Part shown: in pieces, positions 63,701 through 64,000 of the stretch | Numbering within the stretch: the first letter of the stretch is position 1 | How the letters are laid out: each line of letters begins with the position of its first letter | Assembly: GCA_013397695.1 (NCBI GenBank) | Contig: VYZI01000050.1 | Span: forward strand, 1,046,743 to 1,110,742 | Direction: 5' to 3' | Length of the DNA: 64,000 nt | DNA from: Centropus unirufus | Lineage: Eukaryota > Chordata > Aves > Cuculiformes > Centropidae | Position numbers and translations under genes: made by a program | The notes under the pieces: model-generated | What the model was told of the DNA's origin: nothing | Database searches by the model: none | Seen by the model: only the letters and a program-made list of their open reading frames with translations

Positions 63701-64000
63701 CTCTCTCCAAGACAATTTGGACCTTTGCCGGGAAGGAACTTGCCACCTCTACAACACACAGTATATATTTACTATTTAAACTGCCAGGTTGTTTCTATCT
63801 GATTTCTTATCCTTTAAGGGTCAAAGAATATTTGCCCATAGAATAAACTGTATTAATATCTTTCTTTCCCTTTACGATTTTACATCCTTTAGAATTATGT
63901 TGACATGGAAAAAAATGGTTAAAAATGGCTCCTGAAGTATTATTCTGTCAGACTAAATTTGTTAGTTTTTATCTCATTTGCCAAGAGACAATGAAGATGC

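Larger units (their letters stand above)
57318..64000. other. Gene-free, repeat-poor A+T-rich DNA to the window end
   Basis: It contains the imperfect 27-bp tandem repeat at 60154-60207 and the hairpin at 60765-60791. The longest open frame is 117 codons (59850-60203, plus) without a recognised domain. A short TA run lies at about 63484-63494. No transposon or RNA gene was recognised. Confidence 0.5.

Noticed and set aside
1..64000. Prokaryotic features such as operons, ribosome binding sites or CRISPR arrays
   Set aside because: The avian CR1 and LTR remnants, long gene-free A+T-rich DNA and microsatellites show this is vertebrate nuclear DNA. No regularly spaced direct-repeat array with unique spacers was seen.

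Overview
The window looks like an intergenic or long intronic stretch of a bird nuclear genome, probably galliform or a relative. The base composition is strongly A+T-rich. No open reading frame resembles an intact gene, and most open frames are at the length expected by chance. The recognisable sequence consists of avian retrotransposon remnants: CR1 LINE fragments and long terminal repeats (LTRs) of endogenous retroviruses. CR1 was recognised from its 3' end (tandem copies of a short TCATAGAATCA/TCTGTGAT-type unit), its conserved 3' UTR phrases, and reverse-transcriptase motifs such as QHGFTKG. I compared these with remembered family consensus sequences; no database search was run.

Layout. 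Bases 40-325 hold the 3' part of an avian ERVL-type LTR that may run off the left edge. Bases 326-7835 are unrecognised sequence with a perfect (TAGA)14 microsatellite at 4987-5042. Bases 7836-8980 hold a minus-strand CR1 split by an LTR-like insert (8196-8710) that carries its own minus-strand AATAAA and a GA microsatellite. A plus-strand CR1 piece lies at 10854-11187. Bases 15405-17036 hold a plus-strand CR1 into which a second CR1 has inserted in the opposite orientation (15768-16431). A minus-strand CR1 3' end lies at 19813-20098. Bases 20735-21650 hold a plus-strand CR1 with reverse-transcriptase and 3' UTR sequence and an internal deletion. Bases 22225-23390 hold a minus-strand CR1 with endonuclease and reverse-transcriptase sequence. 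A CR1 3' end at 26955-27137 overlaps an exact 49-bp tandem duplication.

Bases 27203-64000 are nearly free of recognisable transposons. The exception in texture is a G+C-rich island at 29830-30290 of unknown origin, with open frames on both strands and an AATAAA at its right end. The rest is A/T-rich sequence with short tandem repeats and small perfect hairpins. This could be a gene desert holding non-coding regulatory DNA, but that cannot be judged from one sequence.

A single N at 12806 sits between two identical 19-bp blocks, which points to an imperfect assembly join. I found no tRNA, rRNA, CRISPR array or convincing protein-coding exon. There is no set of genes here that works together. 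The content is the layered history of retrotransposon insertion, nesting and decay. I did not find a clearly new biological system; the best leads are the G+C-rich island, the nested insertions and the repeat-poor right half.
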